A stretch of DNA of 64,000 nucleotides from RPQJ01 sp963700045 (GTDB taxonomy: Bacteria; Pseudomonadota; Gammaproteobacteria; Steroidobacterales; Steroidobacteraceae): contig CAVOWK010000028.1 of the NCBI GenBank assembly GCA_963700045.1, forward strand, positions 27,368-91,367. The letters run 5' to 3'. Shown here one piece after another: positions 53,566 through 61,089 of this stretch. Below the pieces are notes generated by a model. The model saw nothing but the letters and a program-made list of their open reading frames with translations. It was not told where the DNA came from and did not search any database. A program made the translations under genes and the position numbers. Within the stretch, counting starts at the first letter, position 1; every line of letters starts with the position of its first letter.

Positions 53566-55654
53566 TCAGACGTTGCGGAAACGCTCGCCCGCGCCGACCC
53601 AGCGGCCGACGAGGCCTGCTATGTTGGCCTGCGGACCGTCCAGCATCAATGCCGACGCACGCTGGACGTCCGGCAGCAGGTCGGCGTCGCGGACGAGGTC
53701 GGCGACCCGCAGCTGCATCAGGCCCGTCTGGCGCGTGCCCAGCAGTTCGCCCGGGCCGCGCAGTTCGAGGTCCCGGCGCGCCACTTCGAAACCGTCGTTG
53801 GTTTCGCGCAGGACCGCCAGCCGCTCGCGCGCAATGGGCGACAGCGGACCCTGGAAGAGCAGGACGCACGTGCTTTCGACCGAGCCGCGACCGACGCGAC
53901 CGCGCAACTGGTGCAGCTGGGCGAGACCCATGCGCTCGGCGTTCTCGATCACCATCAGGCTCGCGTTGGGCACGTCCACGCCCACCTCGATCACCGTCGT
54001 TGCGACCAGCAGGTCGAGCTTGCCGAGCTTGAACGCGGTCATGACCACGTCCTTCTGCTTGCCCGCCATCCGGCCGTGGATCAGGCCGATGCGCACGCCC
54101 GGCAGCGCTTCGGCCAGTTGCGCCGCGGTTTTCTCCGCGGCCTCGTAGCGCACGAGATCGGATTCGTCGATCAGCGGGCACACCCAGTACGCCTGGCGGC
54201 CCGAGCGGCAGGCCGTGTCGATGCGCTCGACGATGTCGGCGCGCCGCGTGTCCGGCAGCACCACGGTCTTGATCGGCGTGCGTCCCGGCGGCAGCTCGTC
54301 GATGATCGAGACGTCGAGGTCCGCATACGCGGTCATGGCCAGCGTGCGCGGAATCGGCGTGGCGGTCATCACCAGCTGGTGCGGAAACCGGCCATCGGAC
54401 CGGCCTTTCTCGCGCAGCTGCAGCCGCTGGTGCACGCCGAAGCGGTGCTGCTCGTCGACGATGGCCAGCACCAGGCGCTGGAACGCGATGTCTTCCTGGA
54501 ACAGCGCGTGCGTGCCGACCGCGACCTGGATCGCGCCCGACGCCAGGTCGGCTTCGAGTGCCGCGCGCACCTTGCCGGTCTGCCGGCCGGTCAGCAGCGC
54601 GACGCGAATGCCGAGCGGTTCCAGCCACGCGTTGAAGTTGCGCGCGTGCTGTTCGGCGAGCAGTTCCGTCGGCGCCATCACGGCCGCCTGCGCGCCGTGC
54701 TCCACCGCGCGCACCGCGGCCAGCGCAGCGACCACCGTCTTGCCCGAGCCGACGTCGCCCTGCACCAGTCGCATCATCGGATGCGGACGCTCGAGATCGC
54801 GCGCGATCTCGGCCCACACGCGCGACTGGGCGCCCGTGAGTTTGAACGGCAGGCTCGCGCGGCAACGCTCGGCCAGGTCGCTCTTGCGCGGCAACGGCCA
54901 CGCGGCGTCCTTGTCGGTTTCCTGGCCGCAGCAGTCGCAGGCTCAGCTGATGGGCCAGCAGTTCCTCGAACGCGAGCCGTCGTTGCGCCGGATGCCGGCC
55001 CTCTGCGAGCTCGGCGACGTTGGCGTCGGGCGGCGGCCGATGCACGTAACGCAGCGCGGACTCGAGCGGCGGCAGGTCGAACGCATCGAGCACGCCGGGC
55101 GGCACGTAGTCCTGGATCGCGCCCTGCGACAGCATCGCCAGCGCCAGGTCGGTGAGCATGCGCAGCCGTCCCTGCTGCACGCCTTCCGTCGTCGGATAGA
55201 TCGGCGTCAGGCAATCGGGCGGCGCGCCGCTCGCATCGGCCAGCACGCGCCGGTATTCCGGATGCACGATCTCGAGACCGCCCGGGCCGAGGCGCGCTTC
55301 GCCGAAACAGCGCAGGCGCTGTCCGCGCACGAGTTGCGCCTGCTGCGCGCCGGAAAAATGAAAGAAGCGCAGCGTGACGAAACCGGTGCCGTCGGCAATG
55401 CGCACGAGCAGCGTGCGGCGCCGCCGGAACACGACTTCCGCCAGCTGGATCTCGCCTTCGACGACGGCGCGCTCGCCGTTGCGCAGCGTGCCGATCGGCA
55501 CGACGCGCGTGCGGTCCTCGTAGCGCAGCGGCAGGTGGAACAGCACGTCCTGCACCGTGTGCAGGCCGAGCTTCGCCAGCAGTTCGGCGAGCGCCGGCCC
55601 GACGCCGCGCAGCGCCGTGACGGGACGTTCGGCGAGCAGCTCGGCCGCGCTCAT
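53566..55654 (-). CDS. recG: ATP-dependent DNA helicase RecG, frameshifted
   Basis: RecG in two frames. Part one (55654 to about 54925) has the wedge domain (RGVGPALAELLAKLGL, LPLRYEDRT). An extra base at 54924-54925 breaks it; without it the text runs LLRQETDKDAAWPLPRKSDL into part two. Part two (to 53566) has the helicase motifs GDVGSGKTVVAALAA, DEQHRFGV, MTATPIPRTL and RGRVGRGS. The joined protein is about 695 residues, normal for RecG, which reverses stalled replication forks. All domains are intact, so a sequencing error is likely. A 14-codon upstream ORF, near-identical to the recG start, overlaps the recG ATG. Confidence 0.92.
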
Positions 55655-55695
55655 GCCATGACCGGACGTTCGGCGAACAGGGCAGCCGCGCTCAT
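55651..55695 (-). other. 14-codon upstream ORF duplicating the recG start
   Basis: ATG 55695 to TGA 55651 encodes MSAAALFAERPVMA, 11 of 14 residues identical to the RecG start MSAAELLAERPVTA. The DNA shows a 35-base imperfect tandem duplication of the recG 5' end. The stop overlaps the recG start codon (ATGA), which would allow coupled re-initiation. Confidence 0.7.
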
Positions 55696-55714
55696 GCCGT
55701 GCTTGCGCGCTTTC

Positions 55715-56095
55715 CTACAGGACCAGGACGGCGTCCACTTCAACGACCGCGCCGCGCGGCAACGCGGACACCCCGATCGCGGCGCGCGCCGGATACGGCT
55801 GCGTGAAGTATTCGGCCATCACCTTGTTGACCGTCTGGAAGTTGCCGAGGTCGGTCAGGTAGACGGTGAGCTTCACGGCGTTCGACAGGTCGCCACCGGC
55901 CGCTTTCGCGACCGCACGCAGGTTGTCGAACACACGCCGCACGTGCACTTCGACTTCGCCGGTCACGATCTCCATGGTCTTCGGGTCGAGCGGAATCTGG
56001 CCCGAGAGGTAGACGGTGTTGCCGGCCTTGACGGCCTGGCTGTACGTCCCGATGGCACCTGGGGCGTCGGGGGTGGAGATTGCGGTTAGGGGCAC
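55715..56095 (-). CDS. ridA: RidA family enamine/imine deaminase
   Basis: A 126-residue protein beginning MPLTAISTPDAPGAIGTYSQ, with GQIPLDPKTMEIV and the C-terminal RAAIGVSALPRGAVVEVD, where the substrate-binding Arg of the RidA subfamily sits. It hydrolyses reactive enamine intermediates formed by PLP enzymes. spoT-ridA-recG order is a conserved gammaproteobacterial arrangement, but here ccdAB and a decayed gene separate it from spoT. Array F begins near its start. Confidence 0.94.
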   Translation of the reverse strand: MPLTAISTPDAPGAIGTYSQAVKAGNTVYLSGQIPLDPKTMEIVTGEVEVHVRRVFDNLRAVAKAAGGDLSNAVKLTVYLTDLGNFQTVNKVMAEYFTQPYPARAAIGVSALPRGAVVEVDAVLVL

Positions 56096-56099
56096 GGGG

Positions 56100-56183
56100 A
56101 GCTCCGGGAAGGGGAGGAAGGGGAGGAAGGGGAGGAAGGGAGGAAGGGAGGAAGGGAGGAAGGGAGGAAGGGGAGGAAGGGGT
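56100..56183 (+). repeat. 9/8-base tandem array F
   Basis: Units GGGGAGGAA (three or four), then several 8-base GGGAGGAA units, then two more 9-base units, ending AAGGGGTTAG. It fills the gap upstream of ridA. The rest of the gap to the ccdA operator (56184-56336) holds no recognisable gene. Confidence 0.92.
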
Positions 56184-56336
56184 TAGTTGGAATGCGGCGT
56201 CGGGAACACCGCACGTCGGATGTGTGATGAGGTGCGTAGTTTAAAGGCAGGAGTATCAGGTCCGGGTAGCTGCTGGCGCGACCGGATAGCCATGGCTCCC
56301 CCGGGAGCGATACCCGCAAATTGCACAAAGCCTGTC

Positions 56337-56357
56337 ATGCGCATAATCTATGCGCAT
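56337..56357. promoter_or_regulatory. Palindromic operator of ccdAB
   Basis: ATGCGCATA-ATC-TATGCGCAT is a perfect inverted repeat with 9-base arms, 43 bases before the ccdA ATG. CcdA-type antitoxins repress their operon at such palindromes. Confidence 0.65.
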
Positions 56358-56399
56358 TCCAGTTCTGAAGCCGGCACGCTCCGGCTCCGCGGGGATCGA

Positions 56400-56627
56400 A
56401 TGTCCGCCAGCAAGAAAGCCGTCAACCTCAGCGTCGATGCAGCGCTGCTGCACGAGGCCCGCGAAAGCGAAATCAACCTGTCGGCAACCCTGGAGCGGGC
56501 GCTGTCGGACGCGCTGCGCCAGCAGCGGCGCGAGCGCTGGCTGGCCGAGAACAGGCCGGGCATCGCGGCCTACAACGAACAGGTCGACGCGCACGGCGCC
56601 TTCGCCGACACCCTGCGTACCTTCTGA
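56400..56627 (+). CDS. ccdA: CcdA family antitoxin
   Basis: A 75-residue protein. It has the CcdA ribbon-helix-helix (KKAVNLSVDAALLHEARESE, INLSATLERALSDALRQ) and the toxin-binding tail with ERWLAENRPGIAAYNEQVDAHGAF, close to the classical W-x-x-E-N-x-x-A-x-x-x-Y-N motif. The start MSASKKAVN at 56400 gives the family length. It is 15 bases upstream of the toxin gene. The gene looks intact. Confidence 0.92.
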   Translation: MSASKKAVNLSVDAALLHEARESEINLSATLERALSDALRQQRRERWLAENRPGIAAYNEQVDAHGAFADTLRTF

Positions 56628-56642
56628 CGCGCGGTCCGATTC

Positions 56643-56962
56643 GTGCCGCAGTTCGCCGTTCACCGCAATCGCAATGCCGCCACGAAGGCGCGCTTTCCCT
56701 TGCTGCTCGACGTGCAGACGGACCTGCTCGAGGAACTTGGCACGCGCGTCGTGATTCCGCTGGCCCCCGCCTCGGCAGCAGCGAAACGCACCACGATGCA
56801 GACCTGACGCCGATCTGCACCATCGACGACAAGCCTTACGTGCTCGTCACCCCGCAGCTGGCCGGCATCGCCGCGAAGGAACTGGGGCCGCCCGTCGCCC
56901 ACCTGACGCGCGACCGCCAGGCGGTCATCGCCGCGCTGGACCTGCTGTTCACCGGCATCTGA
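56643..56962 (+). pseudogene. ccdB: CcdB family toxin, frameshifted
   Basis: Read from GTG 56643: PQFAVHRNRN and FPLLLDVQTDLLEELGTRVV match the CcdB start. The frame hits TGA at about 56807. The rest of CcdB (LTPICTIDDKPYVLVTPQLA, IAALDLLFTGI) is in another frame up to the TGA at 56960-56962. One base missing (or two extra) near 56795 explains it. The C-terminal GI and the preceding residues needed for gyrase poisoning are preserved in the second frame. As written the toxin cannot be made whole, while its antitoxin is intact. Confidence 0.85.
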
Positions 56963-56981
56963 ATCGCGCTCACTGGCAGGT

Positions 56982-57010
56982 CGGGAAGGGGTAAGGGGAA
57001 GGGGTAGGCG
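56982..57010 (+). repeat. Short GGGGTAAG/GGGGTAGG array (J)
   Basis: GGGAAGGGGTAAGGGGAAGGGGTAGG, three or four G4 tracts with 2-3 base spacers, about 20 bases after the ccdB stop. Related in style to the 8-base arrays at 33683 and 61058. Confidence 0.7.
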
Positions 57011-57119
57011 TCAGCCAGAGCATTGGCAGAAGCTGGATTTTCACCAATGACTGGGTATCAGCCCATAAAGTGAGATCGCGTGCAGCCGTCTTTGACTGCT
57101 GATCATGGCGTCATCGAGC

Positions 57120-57515
57120 AAACATGCTCGGCCCAGTCACAACGACCTGATCCTCGGGCAGCAAGCCATGGATCTCGCAGTGCGGTCGTCAGACAAGCAG
57201 GGCGTCATGCCAACGATGGCGCAGTGGCCGGCTGGTGTCTGCAGCTGATCGTCCCGCACGACGCGTCGAATCCTCTTCCAATAATGCCGAGATCCGCCGA
57301 ATCGACGACCGCAGTGCTGCTAACGCCTGCATGGCTCGCGTTGGTCGATGGCCGAATTGGAACCCAGCTGTTGCTGGCGCAACGCGTGGGCTACCTGCCG
57401 AAAGACGCCGTGGCCGACCTGCTGACCGAATCGACGAAGTCGGACGCGTCCTGAACTTGGTCGCGGGCCTGCACCGCCGCCTGCGCCAGCACTCGCGACA
57501 TAACCGCTGGCGGCT
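57120..57515 (+). pseudogene. Decayed four-helix-bundle (S23-like) protein gene
   Basis: Fragments in three frames line up with the small four-helix-bundle proteins (23S-intervening-sequence type). They are HNDLILGQQAMDLAV (57138 on; compare W-Q-K-A-M-D-L), RRVESSSNNAE (compare R-R-A-x-S-S-x-x-N-I-A-E-G), TQLLLAQRVGYLPKDAVADL (compare E-T-Q-L-L-x-A-x-R-L-G-Y-L) and IDEVGRVLNLVAGLHRRLR. At least two frame changes are needed, one near 57433. The gene cannot produce a whole protein. It forms, with ccdAB, the insert between ridA and spoT. Confidence 0.6.
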
Positions 57516-57520
57516 TCCCC

Positions 57521-59677
57521 TCACGCCAGCGAGCGCGCGACCTTCAGCACTTCCGGCATCCCCCGCACCGCGCGGATCACGCTCGCGAGCTGCTTGCGGT
57601 CGTGCACCATCAGCTCGAAAATCAGGGTCGACGTGTCGGTGTCGCGTTCCACGACCGAGACGCGATCGATGTTGGTCTGCGTGCGCGCGATGGCGGATGC
57701 GACCGACGCCAGCACGCCCATGCGGTTGGTGACGTCGGCGCGGATCTCGACGTGGAACAGGCTGTCGGCGGTTGCACCCCACGCGACGGGAATCCATTTC
57801 TCGGGCTGCTTGCGGAACGAGGCGAGGTTGCCGCAGGCCTCGCGATGGATCACGACGCCGCGGCCGGCCGAGAGGCTCGCCAGGATCGGGTCGTTCGGAA
57901 TCGGGAAGCAGCAGCGCGCGTACGACACCAGCAGGCCTTCCGTGCCGGCAATGGCGAGCGGGCCGGCAACGGCGTCGACCACTCCCTCCGAGTCGGCGGG
58001 CAGCATCCGGCGGGCGATGAAGGGCGCGACGCGTTCGCCGAGGCCGATCTTCTCGTACAGTTCGTCGGGCGTGCGCAGGCCGAGTTCGGCGACGACCGCG
58101 TCCACGGCCTCCGACGGAATCTTGCGCAGCGTCAGCGAGAACTCCTCGAGCGACTGGTTGAGCAGGCGCTTGCCGAGGTCGACGGCTTCGCTGCGCTTCA
58201 GGTTCTTGAGGTACTGGCGGATCGACGCGCGCGCCTTCGCGGTGACGACGAAGTTGACCCACGCGGGGTTCGGCGTGGCGCCCTTCGCCGTGATGATCTC
58301 GACGGTCTGGCCGTTGCGCAGCGGCGTGCGCAGCGGCACCAGGCGGCGATCGACCTTGGCCGCGACGCAGCGGTTGCCGACGTCGGTGTGCACGGCATAG
58401 GCGAAATCGACGCAGGTCGAGTTGCGCGGCAGGCGGCGGATCTCGCCCTTCGGCGTGAACACGTACACCTTGTCCGGGAACAGGTCGACGCGGACGCTCT
58501 CGAGGAATTCCTCGGGGTTGCCGCCCTGCTGGATCTCGACCAGCTGCTGCAGCCACTCGCGCGCGCGATCGCCCTGGATGCCGGTCTGGGTGCCGCCGCC
58601 GTCCTTGTACTGCCAGTGCGCGGCGATGCCGGATTCCGCGATGCGGTGCATCTCCGAGGTGCGGATCTGCACTTCGATCGGCGTGCCGTTCGGCCCGAAC
58701 AGCGTGGTGTGCAGCGACTGGTAGCCGTTGACGCGCGGGATCGCGATGTAGTCCTTGAACCGGCCGGGCATCGGCTTGAACACCGAATGCACGACGCCGA
58801 GCGTGCGGTAGCAGGTGTCCGGCTTGTCGACGACCAGGCGGAACCCGTACACGTCGACGATCTCGTTCAGCGAGATCTTCTTGCGCCGCATCTTCTCGTA
58901 GATGCTGTGCACGTCCTTCTCGCGCCCCTCGATCGTCGCCGGAATCTGCGCCTGGTCGAGCGCTTCCTTGAGCGACGCGGCGATGCGGCCGACGAACTGC
59001 TTGTGGTTGCCGCGCGCGGCCTTCACCGCGGACTCGATCACCTTGTAGCGCCGCGGATACAGCGCGCGGAAGCCGAGGTCCTCGAGCTCGCGCTTGATCG
59101 AGTGCATGCCGAGGCGGTTGGCGATCGGGGCGTAGATCTCGAGCGTCTCGCGCGCGATCGTGCGGCGCTTGGCCGGCGGCATCGCGCCGAGCGTGCGCAT
59201 GTTGTGGGTGCGGTCGGCGAGCTTGACCATGATCACGCGGATGTCGCGGACCATGGCCAGCAGCATCTTGCGGAAGCTCTCGGCCTGCGCCTCGGCGCGG
59301 CTCCGGAACTGGATCTGGTCGAGCTTGCTGACGCCGTCGACGAGCTCCGCCACGTCGCTGCCGAAGCGCGAGGTGATCTCGTCCTTGGTGTTGGGCGTGT
59401 CCTCCATGACGTCGTGGAGGATCGCGGCCATCATCGTCTGCGCGTCGAGCTTGAGGTCGGCGAGCAGGTCGGCGACGGCGACCGGGTGCGTGATGTAGGG
59501 CTCGCCCGAGCGGCGCCGCTGCCCGTCATGGGCGTGGAACGCGAAGTCGTACGCTTCCTGGACCAGCTCGACCTGGTCGGGCGGCAGGTAGGTTTCCAGC
59601 TTCGCAATGAGCTGGTTGATGCCGATGGAGCGTCTTCCGTAGGGCAGCAGGCTGCGCAGGGAAGACGTGACGTCCAT
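57521..59677 (-). CDS. spoT: Bifunctional (p)ppGpp synthetase/hydrolase SpoT
   Basis: A 718-residue RelA/SpoT protein. The N-terminal HD hydrolase domain is intact (ILHDVMEDT near residue 87, KLADRTHNMRTL). The synthetase domain follows (REKDVHSIYEKM, YGFRLVV, GYQSLHTTLFG, EVQIRT), then TGS (VDFAYAVHTDVGN) and a C-terminal ACT domain. The intact HD site makes it SpoT or Rel rather than RelA. It controls the stringent response. It is 20 bases downstream of rpoZ, a conserved pair. Confidence 0.96.
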   Translation of the reverse strand: MDVTSSLRSLLPYGRRSIGINQLIAKLETYLPPDQVELVQEAYDFAFHAHDGQRRRSGEPYITHPVAVADLLADLKLDAQTMMAAILHDVMEDTPNTKDEITSRFGSDVAELVDGVSKLDQIQFRSRAEAQAESFRKMLLAMVRDIRVIMVKLADRTHNMRTLGAMPPAKRRTIARETLEIYAPIANRLGMHSIKRELEDLGFRALYPRRYKVIESAVKAARGNHKQFVGRIAASLKEALDQAQIPATIEGREKDVHSIYEKMRRKKISLNEIVDVYGFRLVVDKPDTCYRTLGVVHSVFKPMPGRFKDYIAIPRVNGYQSLHTTLFGPNGTPIEVQIRTSEMHRIAESGIAAHWQYKDGGGTQTGIQGDRAREWLQQLVEIQQGGNPEEFLESVRVDLFPDKVYVFTPKGEIRRLPRNSTCVDFAYAVHTDVGNRCVAAKVDRRLVPLRTPLRNGQTVEIITAKGATPNPAWVNFVVTAKARASIRQYLKNLKRSEAVDLGKRLLNQSLEEFSLTLRKIPSEAVDAVVAELGLRTPDELYEKIGLGERVAPFIARRMLPADSEGVVDAVAGPLAIAGTEGLLVSYARCCFPIPNDPILASLSAGRGVVIHREACGNLASFRKQPEKWIPVAWGATADSLFHVEIRADVTNRMGVLASVASAIARTQTNIDRVSVVERDTDTSTLIFELMVHDRKQLASVIRAVRGMPEVLKVARSLA

Positions 59678-59697
59678 GGGCGTGCGGCGGGCGGGGG

Positions 59698-59985
59698 TTA
59701 GTCTCCCAGCCCGATCTGCGGTGCGCGGAACTCACCCATGAATTCCGGTTCCGGCATCAGCTCCTGCGGCGGAGACGGCGGCAGTTCCGGTTCTTCGAGG
59801 ATTTCCACGCCCACGTGGCCGGCTGCGATCTCGCGCAGGGCTAGCACCGTCGGCTTGTCGTTTTCCCAATCGAGCGTCGCCTCGGCGCCGTTCGCCAGCT
59901 TGCGCGCGCGGCGGGAGGCCACGAGCACGAGCTCGAACAGGTTGGGGACGTTCTTCAGGCTGTCTTCGACGGTGATGCGGGCCAT
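59698..59985 (-). CDS. rpoZ: DNA-directed RNA polymerase omega subunit
   Basis: A 95-residue protein starting MARITVEDSLKNVPNLFELV, with ASRRARKL and NDKPTVLALREIAAG, the omega signature. It helps assemble RNA polymerase and binds ppGpp. The C-terminal Pro/Glu-rich tail is variable in the family. The longer frame upstream reads through array G as Ser/Pro/Leu repeats and is not real. It normally follows gmk directly; here the tacAT module lies between. Confidence 0.95.
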   Translation of the reverse strand: MARITVEDSLKNVPNLFELVLVASRRARKLANGAEATLDWENDKPTVLALREIAAGHVGVEILEEPELPPSPPQELMPEPEFMGEFRAPQIGLGD

Positions 59986-60027
59986 TTTTAGCTGGGAAAC
60001 GGTTGGGGGAAAGGGGCGAAAGCTTAA

Positions 60028-60098
60028 CAGAGGGGAGGAAGGGGAGGGAAGGGGAGGAAGGGGGGAAGGGGAGGAAGGGGAGTCGGGGACGGAAGGAG
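60028..60098 (+). repeat. 9-base tandem array G
   Basis: GGGGAGGAA units with variants (GGGAGGGAA, GGGGGGAA), degenerating to GGGGAGTCGGGG and GGAAGGAGAG. It lies between the rpoZ start (59985) and the 3' end of the GNAT toxin gene (60133). Confidence 0.9.
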
Positions 60099-60132
60099 AG
60101 AGGAGAGGCCATTGGCCCACGACCCTGGCACG

Positions 60133-60656
60133 CTACGCAAACAGGTCCGCGATAGTCTTCATTGGCGGAAACAGGCGCGGCGGCTGGCTCGGTAGCGGTA
60201 TGAAATAGTAGCGCCGGTAGAAGTTCGCGGCCTGCTCGTCCTTGGCATCGACGAACAGCGCAAACAGACCCAATGCCTTTGATTGATCCAGTGAGCGTTG
60301 CATTGCGTCCAGGAGCAAGAACTCTCCCAGGCCCTGGCGCTTGTGCTTCTCTGATACGGCCAGCCTGCCAAGGATCGCCGCGGGAATTTGCGGGTATCGC
60401 GGGAGTTTCCTGGCGACTTCGGGCGGCAAATCGCCGGGACTTACGGGAAGGCCGCCAGCGTGTAGTAACCAGCGATTTCCCGGAGGTCTGTGCGTGCCGG
60501 CAAGATCCAACATACCGATATCTTTCGTTCCTGGTCCTGTCGTGCCCGCTCGCGCAAATACAGGTCAAGTTCCTGGCTCCCACAAGAGAAAGCCCCCCGG
60601 TCGTGTGCTGGACCGAGGGGTTCTGTTGCCATTGGGGACAGCGGTGGCTGCGACAA
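60133..60656 (-). pseudogene. GNAT toxin of a TacAT-type module, frameshifted
   Basis: Part one (from TTG 60656) reads PLGPAHDRGAFSCGSQELDL then YLRERARQD and EIAGYYTLAAF and stops at TAA 60441-60443. Part two in another frame reads PGDLPPEVARKLPRYPQIPA, LGRLAVSEKHKRQGLGEFLL (with the acetyl-CoA motif R-x-x-G-x-G) and ends NFYRRYYFIPLPSQPPRLF and DLFA at 60133. One missing base near 60446-60452 joins them into about 174 residues, the size of TacT/AtaT toxins, which acetylate aminoacyl-tRNA. The DUF1778 antitoxin gene is just upstream. Broken as written. Confidence 0.85.
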
Positions 60657-60658
60657 GC

Positions 60659-60948
60659 TCAGCTTGAATGCTCGTCAGCCGCTTCACGATAGCGCTGCGC
60701 CGCCTGGCGCAACCTGGCGCCAGGTGTCGGCGGGTTCAGCATCGCATTGACAAAGGCTTCACGGTCCCGCGGGTCAATCAGTGTCAGGTGCTCGAGGCGC
60801 TCGATGGTCTGTATGGCCACCTCATGCGCACTGCCCATTACAAAGTCAGTCAGCTTGCGACCCGTAAGTCTTGCGGCTCGCTCGAGCGTCCTTTTCTCCT
60901 CGGGCCGGATGCGGGCAGCAAACCGCTCAGTTTTGCTGTGGTGGACAT
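60659..60948 (-). CDS. DUF1778 (TacA-like) antitoxin, possible early frameshift
   Basis: The frame ending at 60659 encodes KTERFAARIRPEEKRTLERA then ARLTGRKLTDFVMGSA and FVNAMLNPPTPGARLRQ, a typical DUF1778 ribbon-helix-helix antitoxin with a toxin-binding tail. No good start is in that frame: a TTG at 61036 would translate the operator palindrome. An ATG at 60948 starts MSTTAK in the adjacent frame, and one more A in the run at 60931-60934 would join MSTTAKTERFAARIRP perfectly. So the true start is probably 60948 with one base lost. It is two bases upstream of the toxin start. Confidence 0.8.
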
Positions 60949-60986
60949 TGGTGTCTCTGGAGCCTGAGCTTGCATTTATCGTAAGG

Positions 60987-61015
60987 GAACTGTACGTCAA
61001 ATTGACGTACAGTTC
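60987..61015. promoter_or_regulatory. 29-base perfect palindrome: tacAT operator/promoter
   Basis: Arms GAACTGTACGTCAA (60987-61000) and TTGACGTACAGTTC (61002-61015) are exact reverse complements around one A. On the minus strand the arm supplies TTGACG as a -35 box, with a GATAAAT -10-like element about 15 bases on. The ATG at 60948 follows 39 bases later. This is the expected autoregulatory site. Confidence 0.8.
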
Positions 61016-61057
61016 AATCGATACCAAAAAGATCAACTAATACATGAAGTTACATGT

Positions 61058-61082
61058 CCCTAACCCCTAACCCCTAACCCCT
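61058..61082 (-). repeat. 8-base GGGGTTAG array (I), reverse orientation
   Basis: CCCTAACCCCTAACCCCTAACCCCT: three units of CCCCTAAC, read on the minus strand as GGGGTTAG and lying 7 bases downstream of the gmk stop. Confidence 0.9.
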
Positions 61083-61089
61083 GCGAGTG

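Noticed and set aside
57080..57454. 124-codon plus-strand frame between ccdB and spoT as an intact gene
   Set aside because: Only its last third resembles a protein family; the rest of that family's blocks are in other frames, so it is treated as a pseudogene.
31861..60098. The tandem G-rich arrays as CRISPR arrays
   Set aside because: Units are 8-9 bases with no unique spacers, and there are no cas genes.
60441..60456. Programmed -1 frameshift in the GNAT toxin gene
   Set aside because: TTCCCG is not a typical slippery site and the neighbouring antitoxin also lacks a base, so a shared cause such as error or decay is more likely.
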